A stretch of DNA of 64,000 nt from Desulfuromonadaceae bacterium (GTDB lineage Bacteria > Desulfobacterota > Desulfuromonadia > Geobacterales > Pseudopelobacteraceae): contig JAQUHA010000007.1 in assembly GCA_028683855.1 (NCBI GenBank), positions 59,781-123,780 of the forward strand, in the 5' to 3' direction. The translations under genes and the position numbers were made by a program. Positions within the stretch are counted from its first letter, which is position 1, and each line of letters opens with the position of its first letter. A model generated the notes under the pieces. It ran no database searches. It was not told the origin of the DNA and saw only the letters and a program-made list of their open reading frames with translations. Positions 18,681 through 26,319 of the stretch are shown here, in pieces.

Positions 18681-19459
18681 TCAGCTTTAATTTGAGTAGA
18701 AGATTTGTGAGGGTATGGCAACGCAACTTCCGGGTATATCGTAAGACCTGGATGATCTCATTTGCACCACCGCTTTTAGAACCGCTCTTTTACCTTGCAG
18801 CCTTCGGGGTTGGACTGGGCGGTGTTATCGGTTCACTCTCCTACGGTGGAAAAGCGACTAACTACACAGCCTATATTGCGCCGGCGCTTATAGCCATAAA
18901 CATAATGCAGAGCTCTTTTTTTGAAACCACCTTCGGCTCATTTGTTCGTATGTACTACCAAAAGACTTTTGACGCTATGCTTGCAACACCGCTGACAATT
19001 GAAGAGATAATCACCGGTGAGATTCTATGGGGTGCGACCAAATCTGTGATAGGTACGAGCCTTATGATGGTCATACTGACTTTCTTCGGCCTTCTAAACT
19101 TCCCGCACTCCTTACTGCTGCTCCCAATTGCTTTCCTTGGCGGTTTTGCTTTTTCGTGCGCAGGAATGGTCTGCACATCTGTAGTCCCGACCATTGAAAC
19201 CCTGAATTTACCGATATTTCTGTTTATTACACCGATGTTTCTATTTTCCGGAACTTTCTTTCCGCTCGACAATCTCCCGCTCTGGGCTCAGAACGTTGCA
19301 AAGTTTCTTCCGCTTACCCATCTGGTAGAACTATGCCGTGCATCCGCGCTCGGCAGACTAAGTTTTTATAATTCAATATCAATAGGTTATCTGGTTATCT
19401 GGTCTGCGATTCTGTTCCCCATCGGAGTAACCGGAATGCGCCGAAGGCTGGTGAGGTAA
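18677..19459 (+). CDS. ABC-2 type exporter permease, NodJ-like
   Basis: The 260-residue product has six predicted membrane segments and the ABC-2 family pattern, with FYLAAFGVGLGGVIG in the first third, YQKTFDAMLATPLTIEEII in the cytoplasmic loop, and LFSGTFFPLDNLPLW before the last helices. The latter two segments are typical of NodJ-like permeases. It forms the membrane channel for the ATPase encoded immediately upstream. The start ATG overlaps the ATPase stop codon. It ends the operon at a large hairpin that overlaps its own stop codon. Confidence 0.88.
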   Translation: MISFNLSRRFVRVWQRNFRVYRKTWMISFAPPLLEPLFYLAAFGVGLGGVIGSLSYGGKATNYTAYIAPALIAINIMQSSFFETTFGSFVRMYYQKTFDAMLATPLTIEEIITGEILWGATKSVIGTSLMMVILTFFGLLNFPHSLLLLPIAFLGGFAFSCAGMVCTSVVPTIETLNLPIFLFITPMFLFSGTFFPLDNLPLWAQNVAKFLPLTHLVELCRASALGRLSFYNSISIGYLVIWSAILFPIGVTGMRRRLVR

Positions 19460-19493
19460 AGGTCGGCAGCAGAGAGTTCACCTTCACCTCACC
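19450..19493. terminator. Hairpin between convergent permease and acuI genes
   Basis: A 14-base stem with one mismatch, GGTGAGGTAAAGGT at 19450-19463 and ACCTTCACCTCACC at 19480-19493, spans the permease stop codon. It has no T run on either side, so it may be a weak bidirectional terminator or an mRNA 3-prime stabiliser. Confidence 0.5.
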
Positions 19494-19501
19494 GAACCAC
19501 C

Positions 19502-20503
19502 TTATGAGTGCTTCACCAATACACGACCACGGATTTCCCCCCGCAAAATTGCCTGCAGCTTCTCCTCAAGCCCTTCAAGCGAAACCGTCGTCACGACGTC
19601 TTTCAGCCGCTCCGGTTTCCACTCATCGGCAAGTTTTTGCCATACCTGCAATCTGAGGTCGTACGGGCAGTTAACAGAATCTATACCGAGCAGAGAGACT
19701 CCTCGCAGAATAAACGGGAATACATTTATCGGCAGCTCAGCCGAACCGACAAGACCGCAGCAGGTAACGGCGCCACCGTAACGTGTACCTTTGATTGCTG
19801 CCGCCAGAGTATCACCTCCGACAGCATCTACACAGCCTGCCCAACGCTCTTTCAACATTGGACGATCCGAACCGGCTGTAAGCTGTTCACGCGTAATTAC
19901 TTCCGCCGCCCCCATAGTTCGGAGAAACTCTTCTTCAGAGCTCTTTCCAGTAGCCGCCACAACCCTGTACCCGGTTCTGGCAAGAATTGATACAGCAATA
20001 GACCCCACGCCACCTGTTGCTCCGGTAACAAGAACATCTCCATCTGCAGGCTTAACTCCGGCTTGTATAAGTTTAAAAACCGAGAGTGCGGCGGTAAATC
20101 CAGCCGTACCGATTATCATCCCCTCCTCTTCTGTAAGCCCTGCCGGAAGTTTCACTCCCCAATTAGACGGAATGCGGATAATCTCTCCCCACCCCCCGTC
20201 TGTCTCCATCCCAAGGTCATAGCCGGTTACAAGAATCTTCTCCCCGAATGCAAACGCATCACTTTCGCTCGACAAAACCTCTCCGATAGCGTCTATTCCG
20301 GGTGTATGAGGAAACTGCCTTGTAACTCCAGGGTGTCCGGTCGCAGAGAGCGCATCCTTGTAATTAAGCGAGGAGTATCTGACCCGAATTAGAAGATCTC
20401 CATCCGCCAGTTCGTCAACGGAACGTTCCACAATTTTACGCACAAACTCTCCGCCATCCGTTTTTTCAACTACAAGCGCTTTAAACTTTCTCAGGTCACT
20501 CAT
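19502..20503 (-). CDS. acuI: AcuI/YhdH-type NADPH-dependent acryloyl-CoA reductase
   Basis: The 333-residue zinc-free medium-chain dehydrogenase/reductase has the SSLNYKDALSATG and PHTPGIDAIGEV segments and the nucleotide-binding motif VTGATGGVGSIAV. The AcuI/YhdH subfamily reduces acryloyl-CoA to propionyl-CoA and so removes toxic acrylate-derived thioester. It lies 49 bases downstream of an AcuR-like TetR repressor gene, the same pairing seen in Rhodobacter. No DMSP lyase is in the window, so the source of acrylate or another reactive enoyl compound is unknown. A general quinone-oxidoreductase annotation would be less specific. Confidence 0.85.
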   Translation of the reverse strand: MSDLRKFKALVVEKTDGGEFVRKIVERSVDELADGDLLIRVRYSSLNYKDALSATGHPGVTRQFPHTPGIDAIGEVLSSESDAFAFGEKILVTGYDLGMETDGGWGEIIRIPSNWGVKLPAGLTEEEGMIIGTAGFTAALSVFKLIQAGVKPADGDVLVTGATGGVGSIAVSILARTGYRVVAATGKSSEEEFLRTMGAAEVITREQLTAGSDRPMLKERWAGCVDAVGGDTLAAAIKGTRYGGAVTCCGLVGSAELPINVFPFILRGVSLLGIDSVNCPYDLRLQVWQKLADEWKPERLKDVVTTVSLEGLEEKLQAILRGEIRGRVLVKHS

Positions 20504-20552
20504 CTGTTTACCTCCCCAAAATTAGACTGATACTCTCTAAACCGTTAAAAAA

Positions 20553-21188
20553 TTATCGAGGCAGACCGCTTAAGAAAAAATCTGCATACAGATCAAGAGG
20601 ATATGGAGAACCTTCCAGCTTTGCTCTCAGGATTGCACCCTCCCATCCAATCCAGAAAGTTGCAGCCAGCTGCTGACAATCCGCATCAGCAGATATATCA
20701 CCAACTTCTTTCGCCTCTTCAAGGCAGGCTGCGAAACGAGATTGCCAATCTTGAAAAACAGCTTTCAGCTGTTCCCGAAAGGATTCCGGTAGCGCCCCCA
20801 TCTCCTGTCCAAGATTACCAGCAAGACAACCACGCTTATAGTTATGATGAGCCATTCCGCTCCGTGCATAATCCGTAAAAGCCCGAATACGCTGCAGCGG
20901 CGGCAAAGTTATATCAAGAAGAAAGCGATCCAGCTTATTCGCAAAATAAGCAGAGTAAAGCCCTATCAACTCTGCTCCAAAAGATTCTTTGCTACCGAAA
21001 AAATGATAGAAGGAACCTTTAGGCACACCAACCCTACGAAGAATTTCATCAATCCCTGCCGAGGAGAATCCCTTTTCGGTCAAGACCTCCATACCGGCTC
21101 TAAGCAGTATCTCCCTGGTCTCGCTGTACCCGGCTCTCTCCTTTGAGGGGCGACCAGGTCGATGGTTTTTTTTGTCAGCATAAATCAT
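20553..21188 (-). CDS. acuR: AcuR-like TetR-family repressor
   Basis: The 211-residue product has an N-terminal TetR HTH (STAGIDEILRRVGVPKGSFYHFF-like) and a C-terminal ligand domain with the segments YKRGCLAGNLGQEMGALP and FWIGWEGAILRAKLE. These closely match AcuR of Rhodobacter, which senses acrylate and controls acuI. The gene precedes acuI on the same strand. ATG 21188 is chosen: the longer frame to 21224 would run through the predicted promoter. The ATG lies one or two bases from the predicted transcript start and has no ribosome site, so translation may be leaderless. Confidence 0.85.
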   Translation of the reverse strand: MIYADKKNHRPGRPSKERAGYSETREILLRAGMEVLTEKGFSSAGIDEILRRVGVPKGSFYHFFGSKESFGAELIGLYSAYFANKLDRFLLDITLPPLQRIRAFTDYARSGMAHHNYKRGCLAGNLGQEMGALPESFREQLKAVFQDWQSRFAACLEEAKEVGDISADADCQQLAATFWIGWEGAILRAKLEGSPYPLDLYADFFLSGLPR

Positions 21189-21195
21189 GAAGCAG

Positions 21196-21224
21196 TAATT
21201 AGACCGACCGTCTATAAATGTCAA
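21196..21224 (-). promoter_or_regulatory. acuR-acuI promoter
   Basis: On the minus strand TTGACA (21224-21219) and TAATTA (21201-21196) are separated by exactly 17 bases. The predicted start, about seven bases past the -10, falls at 21189 or 21188, on the acuR ATG itself. Confidence 0.7.
21200..21214. promoter_or_regulatory. Operator dyad within the acuR promoter
   Basis: TAGACCGACCGTCTA is a 15-base dyad with 12 of 14 arm positions symmetric. It fills the spacer between the -35 and -10 boxes of the acuR promoter, the position expected of a repressor site. The TAGAC half-site resembles those of NemR/AcuR-type TetR regulators. Binding by the product of acuR is inferred. Confidence 0.65.
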
Positions 21225-21539
21225 TAAAATTGTAAAATAAGGCTCTCCACAAAACCTGTGGAAAAACTGTTGATAGAGTAAAATCAGCCGATAAAATATC
21301 TTGTATTACAGCGTGGTTATTCGGTTTGCACAACTTATGGGCAGAAACTGTAACTAACTGAAATAGCGTGTCAATAGTTATTTTCGACGGCAGTAAAATA
21401 ATATTTAAAGTTTATGTATACCGGTTTTTAAGTAAAGAATCTGTTGAGTGGATAACTCCGGAAAAAAACAGGAGAAACAGTGATTCAGACTATCAAATCG
21501 TGGTTAAGAACAACTCAAATTATTTATCGTAATTTCTCG

Positions 21540-21567
21540 TTGACTTGCAAGGAAACAAGATGATAAA
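21540..21567 (+). promoter_or_regulatory. glcD promoter
   Basis: TTGACT at 21540-21545 and GATAAA at 21562-21567 are 16 bases apart, giving a sigma-70 type promoter about 60 bases upstream of the glcD start codon. The FadR-type operator begins at the next base. Confidence 0.55.
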
Positions 21568-21578
21568 TGGTATTACCA
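21568..21578. promoter_or_regulatory. FadR/GntR-type operator upstream of glcD
   Basis: TGGTATTACCA is a perfect odd palindrome and fits the FadR-subfamily operator pattern TnGTnnnACnA exactly. It covers the region just downstream of the -10 box, where repressor binding would block initiation. The FadR-type regulator encoded at 25001 is the obvious candidate binder. Confidence 0.6.
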
Positions 21579-21627
21579 ACTTACAAATAATATATCTCCT
21601 ATATTTTATGCAACAGGGGGGTTATCG

Positions 21628-22998
21628 ATGGAAAAGTCTTTTATATCCGGTTTGAGAAAGATTGTAGGTGACGAGTACACACTTACTGATCGGGAATCGC
21701 TTGCAGTTTATGGATACGACTCAACACCTGAGCTTGAGAGTCTCCCGGAAGTCGTCCTTTTGCCGAAAAATTCCGCAGAAGTTTCCGATATTATGAGGCT
21801 CTGCCATGGAGCCGGAATAAGCGTGACTCCGCGTGGTTCAGGAACAAATCTTTCAGGGGGTTCAATCTCTACAGGAGGAGTTGTTTTACAGACCAGCCGA
21901 ATGAACAGAATTGTCGAAATCGATGAAGAGAACCTGACCGCAACAGTTGAACCAGGGGTTATTACTAGCGTGCTTCATCGTGAGGTAGAGTCGCGCGGAC
22001 TTTTCTATCCACCAGACCCGGGTAGCATGAATATTTCAACCATTGGTGGAAATGTAGCTGAAAATTCAGGTGGATTACGCGGTCTCAAATACGGAGTTAC
22101 TGCCGATTATGTCATGGGATTGGAGACGGTACTTGCCGACGGGGAGCTTCTTCGCACAGGGGGAAAGGTTGTAAAGGACGTTGCAGGGTACAGCCTTAAT
22201 CCACTATTGGTTTCATCCGAGGGGACACTCGGTCTTTTTACATCGATAACTGTAAAACTTATCCCAAAACCAAAGGGGAAAATCACAATGCTCGCCCATT
22301 TCCCTGCTATGAGTGATGCGGCGCTGGCGGTTTCTGCGATTATTGCCGCAAAAGTGATCCCGGCAACGCTGGAATTTCTCGACAGGGTTACCATTAAGTG
22401 CGTTGAGGATTACGCCCATGTAGGTCTACCTCTTGACGTTGATGCTGTCCTTCTCATAGAGGTGGACGGGCATCCGGTTGTAATTGCTGAAGAAGCAGCA
22501 TCAGTAGCAGAGATCTGTAAAAAATATCACTGTTCTTTCTTCCAGACGGCGAAAGATGCGGCGGAAGCGCTGAAACTTGCAACTGCACGCCGCACAGCAC
22601 TCTCAGCACTGGCAAGGTTGAAACCGACTACAATTCTGGAAGATGCAACAGTTCCACGCAGCTGTATCGCCGCGATGCTTCAGGTTATACAGAACTCCGC
22701 CAGAAAGCACAATGTTACCATCGGCACATTCGGCCATGCCGGGGATGGAAACCTCCATCCAACCTGTCTTACCGATGAACGGGACAAGGACGAAATTGCC
22801 CGAGCCCATGCCGCTTTTGCGGAAATATTCGACGCTGCCATCTCAATGGGGGGTACGATCACAGGTGAGCATGGTGTTGGTTTGGCGAAGAAGAGATACC
22901 TCCCGAAACTCGTCGGTGAATCCGGAATAAAAATAATGCGCGGCATAAAGCAGGCTTTTGATCCGAAAGAGATTTTGAATCCAGGCAAGGTGTTCTGA
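21628..22998 (+). CDS. glcD: FAD-linked oxidase, GlcD/D-lactate dehydrogenase type
   Basis: The 456-residue flavoprotein has the FAD-binding PCMH fold with PRGSGTNLSGGSIS and GGNVAENSGGLRGLKYG segments and the C-terminal FAD-oxidase domain ending in HGVGLAKKRYL and DPKEILNPGKVF. Such proteins oxidise a 2-hydroxy acid (glycolate or D-lactate) and pass electrons to an iron-sulfur partner. The partner gene glcF starts one base after the stop codon. The choice between glycolate and D-lactate cannot be made from sequence by eye. A FadR-type operator covers its promoter. Confidence 0.9.
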   Translation: MEKSFISGLRKIVGDEYTLTDRESLAVYGYDSTPELESLPEVVLLPKNSAEVSDIMRLCHGAGISVTPRGSGTNLSGGSISTGGVVLQTSRMNRIVEIDEENLTATVEPGVITSVLHREVESRGLFYPPDPGSMNISTIGGNVAENSGGLRGLKYGVTADYVMGLETVLADGELLRTGGKVVKDVAGYSLNPLLVSSEGTLGLFTSITVKLIPKPKGKITMLAHFPAMSDAALAVSAIIAAKVIPATLEFLDRVTIKCVEDYAHVGLPLDVDAVLLIEVDGHPVVIAEEAASVAEICKKYHCSFFQTAKDAAEALKLATARRTALSALARLKPTTILEDATVPRSCIAAMLQVIQNSARKHNVTIGTFGHAGDGNLHPTCLTDERDKDEIARAHAAFAEIFDAAISMGGTITGEHGVGLAKKRYLPKLVGESGIKIMRGIKQAFDPKEILNPGKVF

Positions 22999-22999
22999 T

Positions 23000-24238
23000 A
23001 TGGATTACGTCAAACTGATAAATTGTATGCGCTGCGGAATGTGCCTCCCTGTATGCCCGACTTATAAAGAGACCTTTCTGGAGACTGCATCACCGCGCGG
23101 TCGTGTTGCTCTGATCCGCAAACTTCAGGAGGGGTCGCTTGATCAATCTGAACAGCTGCTCGAATATCTCTCACTCTGTCTCGACTGTCAGGCATGCGCT
23201 TCTGCCTGCCCCTGCGGAGTAAATGCGGGGGAACTCGTAGCCGATTTTACCTGTGAGCGCAAATCGGAAAAGGGACTTAGCTTTATGGAGGAGCTGATAC
23301 TTCGCAAACTTGTGCCCCACCCGGATCTTCTCGAATCATCAATGATGCCGATGCGCGCCTACCAGAACAGCGGTCTGCAGAAGCTTGTCAGGACTCTCGG
23401 CATTTTAAAGATGTTTCCCAGATCGCTGCAGCGAATGGAAGGGTTGCTCCCCCCTCTCCCATCAACTCCACTAAGACAGGAGATTCTTGAAAGCACACCT
23501 GCAGTTGGCGAAGAGCGCGGGATAGTCGGATTTTTCCTCGGCTGTGTGATGAGTCTGATATTTTCAGATGCCAGCAGAGCCACTGTAAAGCTCCTTTCCA
23601 GTCTCGGTTACAGGGTTATAACACCTAAAAATCAGGTCTGCTGCGGAGCGCCAAATATGCTTGGCGGCGATCTGGAGGGGTTGAAGGGGGGTGCACGGAT
23701 AAATATAGGTATCTTCAACGCTTTTAAACCGGATTATATCATCACTGACTGCGGTGGGTGCGGTGCAGAACTCAAAAAGTACAGTCACCATATCGACGGC
23801 GAAGATGCTGCTCAATTCAGCAGCAGAGTTCGTGATATTTCGGAGATTCTTTCGATGCATTGCGAAGAGCTGCTGGTTAAACTTAAACCGGTTGATCAGA
23901 TTGTCACCTATCACGACCCATGCCACATTGCCCACTGCCAGGGGATCAGAAGTGAACCGCGCAAACTTTTAAAGCTAATTCCGGAACTACAGTACAGAGA
24001 GCTGGATTCCGCTGATGCCTGCTGCGGCAGCGCCGGAACCTATAACATTGAAAGAGCGGAGATGTCGGATCGCATTCTTCAACGCAAACTTGACACTCTG
24101 CGCGACTCAGGGGCAGAGCTGCTGGTAACTAGCAACCCGGGTTGCCTGCTTCAGCTTAGAAAGGGGTTGTCAGAGCAGTTGCCTGATATAAAAATAATGC
24201 ATCTGACCGAGTTGCTTTTTACAAGTATAAATCAATAA
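23000..24238 (+). CDS. glcF: GlcF-type iron-sulfur oxidoreductase subunit
   Basis: The 412-residue protein carries two ferredoxin-type 4Fe-4S motifs near the N-terminus (CMRCGMCLPVCP at about residues 9-20 and CLDCQACASACPCG near 61-74) and two cysteine-rich CCG domains (CCGAPN...CGGCGAEL and DPCHIAH...CCGSAGTYN). It forms the electron-transfer subunit for the FAD-linked oxidase encoded just upstream, delivering electrons to the membrane quinone pool. Length and motif order are those of GlcF. Confidence 0.9.
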   Translation: MDYVKLINCMRCGMCLPVCPTYKETFLETASPRGRVALIRKLQEGSLDQSEQLLEYLSLCLDCQACASACPCGVNAGELVADFTCERKSEKGLSFMEELILRKLVPHPDLLESSMMPMRAYQNSGLQKLVRTLGILKMFPRSLQRMEGLLPPLPSTPLRQEILESTPAVGEERGIVGFFLGCVMSLIFSDASRATVKLLSSLGYRVITPKNQVCCGAPNMLGGDLEGLKGGARINIGIFNAFKPDYIITDCGGCGAELKKYSHHIDGEDAAQFSSRVRDISEILSMHCEELLVKLKPVDQIVTYHDPCHIAHCQGIRSEPRKLLKLIPELQYRELDSADACCGSAGTYNIERAEMSDRILQRKLDTLRDSGAELLVTSNPGCLLQLRKGLSEQLPDIKIMHLTELLFTSINQ

Positions 24239-24361
24239 AGGTCAATTTTTTGTAACTTGCGATATATGTCTGGACTGTGTTAAATTTCCGTAAATTTTGT
24301 GATGGCTGTAAAAGTGCTCTCCTTACTTTATGGCTTTGAATTTATTACTGGAAACTTTTAT

Positions 24362-24985
24362 ATGCGTTACATACAGACTTTATTCTTAATATTTTTGCTT
24401 ATTCCGCTAAATGCAGCTGCCGATGAAGCATCTACTATACAGCCTGACAGTACCGAAGAATCCCTTTATACGCTTACAACAATACCATCTTTGAAAAAAA
24501 ACAGAGCGGAATCGACACTAAAACGTATAAAACCTGCAATACCTGACGCTAAGCTCGTAAAAATTGAGAAAGAGACCGTCACATACAGACTTGAAGTCAA
24601 ATGTTTTGAGAGTTTTCACTCTGCAAAACTATTAAGGGCAGATATCTTAAAAATATGCAAAACTCCATTTATTGTGCCTGTAGAAAAATCATACTGTGTA
24701 ATTGCAGGCTCACAAATGGATTATAGCGCTGCAGTTGCCGACCAGAAATTTTTTGCCAGCCGGAATTTAACTACAAGCATAGTCAAATCAAAAGTTATTC
24801 TGCCTCAGTGGCAAATTGTAGTTGGAAATTTTACAGGGCTTAAAGATTCGGTCTATACGGCAAACAGAATGTCAACCGAAGGTTTAATAGCAACTATACA
24901 ACCAGTTGAAAAATATGAAAAAAATGAGTCAAAAGACACATTAAACCGTCTGATATCAGAAGAGATGGCTTTCAGCCTTAAATAG
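24362..24985 (+). CDS. Exported protein with tandem SPOR-like repeats
   Basis: The 207-residue product starts with a signal peptide (MRYIQTLFLIFLLIPLNAAA). Two related stretches in the mature part, around YRLEVKCFESFHSAKLL...YCVIAG and WQIVVGNFTGLKDSVYTANRM, have the spacing and aromatic/glycine pattern of SPOR domains, which bind denuded peptidoglycan at septa. This is inference from pattern only. ATG 24362 is preferred to 24299 since it begins the signal peptide and has a TGGAAA site upstream. It lies between glcF and the FadR-type regulator gene, 15 bases before the latter. Confidence 0.6.
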   Translation: MRYIQTLFLIFLLIPLNAAADEASTIQPDSTEESLYTLTTIPSLKKNRAESTLKRIKPAIPDAKLVKIEKETVTYRLEVKCFESFHSAKLLRADILKICKTPFIVPVEKSYCVIAGSQMDYSAAVADQKFFASRNLTTSIVKSKVILPQWQIVVGNFTGLKDSVYTANRMSTEGLIATIQPVEKYEKNESKDTLNRLISEEMAFSLK

Positions 24986-25000
24986 AGTGGAACTACTCCT

Positions 25001-25744
25001 GTGACTTTTCTACCGATCAAACCCAAAAAAGTATCAACCCAGATAGCCGAACAGATCAGGACATCAATTCTGGCGGGAGAGTTTGCTCCGGGTGACAAGC
25101 TCCCGCCGGAACGCGAACTTGCAGAGATGTTCGGCGTGTCACGCCCTTCAGTACGCGAAGCACTTAATCTGCTCGCATCCTCCGGACTCGTAATGTCTTA
25201 TCAAGGTGGCGGGACTGTCGTTAAGTCGCTGGTTGAGACGTCTGCAACAAATTCGCTGACTGAACTGATCCGGGTTCAGAAAGAGAGGGCTCTTGATGTC
25301 ATTGAAGTGCGTAAGTGCATGGAGTCATGGACTTCGTTTTATGCCGCAGAAAGAGCGCTCCCTGATGATATTCGCCGAATGGACGAAATTATTGCAGGGA
25401 TGAAGAAAAATCTTGAAACTAAAAAACCGTCTGAGGATCTTGACGCAAATCTGCACATAGTTATTGCCCGCGCAACTCATAATATCGTATGGCTCCATCT
25501 GATGCAGAGCCTGTTTGATGCGATGAAGGAATTTCAGCAGACCGTATGGCGGGCAACCTACCTCACAGATGATGATCACAAATTGCTGTTTGAACACCAC
25601 AGCAGAATTATAGAGGCTATTAAATCAAAAGAGGCGGCAGCCGCCAGAGATGCTATGGCTGTCCACTTGACATTTGCCGAGGAGCGCAGCAGCAGTTACG
25701 TTTCCCAGAACAGAGATAAATTAAAAAGCCTGACTGCTGAATAA
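25001..25744 (+). CDS. FadR-subfamily GntR transcriptional regulator
   Basis: The 247-residue product has an N-terminal winged HTH of the GntR type (IAEQIRTSILAGEFAPGDKL, PPERELAEMFGVSRPSVREA) and a C-terminal FCD ligand domain with helical metal/acid-binding pattern. Members such as LldR, PdhR, GlcC and LutR respond to lactate, pyruvate or glycolate. It lies in the neighbourhood of glcD-glcF, and a perfect FadR-type operator sits over the glcD start, so control of those genes is likely. The start codon is GTG 25001. It is followed by rfbC with a 29-base gap. Confidence 0.88.
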   Translation: MTFLPIKPKKVSTQIAEQIRTSILAGEFAPGDKLPPERELAEMFGVSRPSVREALNLLASSGLVMSYQGGGTVVKSLVETSATNSLTELIRVQKERALDVIEVRKCMESWTSFYAAERALPDDIRRMDEIIAGMKKNLETKKPSEDLDANLHIVIARATHNIVWLHLMQSLFDAMKEFQQTVWRATYLTDDDHKLLFEHHSRIIEAIKSKEAAAARDAMAVHLTFAEERSSSYVSQNRDKLKSLTAE

Positions 25745-25773
25745 TATTACTACCTTTTTATACTGGAGCACTT

Positions 25774-26319
25774 ATGCAGATAAAAGAAACCACCATTCCT
25801 GATGTATTTATTATCGAACCAAAGGTTTTCGGAGATGATCGCGGTTTCTTTTTTGAAAGCTTCAACGAAAGATGCTTTCGCGATTTAACCGGAGTAGACC
25901 TTCACTTTGTCCAGCATAACCACTCCCGTTCTTCGGGTGGGGTTCTACGCGGTCTCCACTACCAGATTCAGCAGCCTCAGGGTAAACTCGTTCGAGTCGT
26001 AGTTGGAGAGGTTTTTGATGTAGCGGTTGATATCCGCAAAAGCTCTCCCACCTTCGGACAGAGTTTCGGAACTCTGCTTTCAGCCGATAACAAAAGACAG
26101 ATGTGGGTTCCGCCCGGTTTTGCACACGGCTTCTGCGTTACTTCAGACGTGGCAGAGTTCCTCTATCTGACAACAGAGTACTACGCTCCGGAACATGAGC
26201 GCTGTATAGCGTGGAACGATCCTGACCTTGCAATCAGGTGGCCGTTGACGTCGAAGCCGAATGTTTCTGCCAAAGATAGTCAGGGCAAGGCATTCAAGGA
26301 CGCAGATCTGTTCCCATGA
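25774..26319 (+). CDS. rfbC: dTDP-4-dehydrorhamnose 3,5-epimerase
   Basis: RfbC/RmlC epimerises dTDP-4-keto-6-deoxyglucose at C3 and C5 on the way to dTDP-L-rhamnose. The 181-residue cupin has the active-site segments GGVLRGLHYQIQQPQGKLVR (catalytic His), KSSPTFGQSFG, VPPGFAHGFCV and FLYLTTEYY. Length matches the family. Its partner gene rfbA lies at 258 and rmlB/rmlD are absent, so the pathway genes are scattered. Its stop codon overlaps the start of the MFS gene by four bases. Confidence 0.94.
   Translation: MQIKETTIPDVFIIEPKVFGDDRGFFFESFNERCFRDLTGVDLHFVQHNHSRSSGGVLRGLHYQIQQPQGKLVRVVVGEVFDVAVDIRKSSPTFGQSFGTLLSADNKRQMWVPPGFAHGFCVTSDVAEFLYLTTEYYAPEHERCIAWNDPDLAIRWPLTSKPNVSAKDSQGKAFKDADLFP

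Larger units (their letters stand above)
21225..21627. other. 403-base intergenic region between acuR and glcD
   Basis: The region is AT-rich and holds no coding frame I can support. Near its left end is a six-base inverted repeat TCCACA/TGTGGA (21246-21262). Near its right end are the glcD promoter and operator (listed separately) and the glcD ribosome site AGGGGGG. The middle, about 21265-21535, shows no structure that I can interpret. Confidence 0.6.

Noticed and set aside
20522..20540. Second AcuR operator between acuR and acuI
   Set aside because: TTAGA and TCTAA half-sites lie here, but the inner positions do not match the dyad at 21200-21214 and the genes are only 49 bases apart on one strand, so one upstream promoter is enough.
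21225..21627. Replication origin or DnaA-box cluster in the acuR-glcD gap
   Set aside because: The TCCACA/TGTGGA repeat recalls part of a DnaA box, but no full TTATCCACA-type box or cluster is present.
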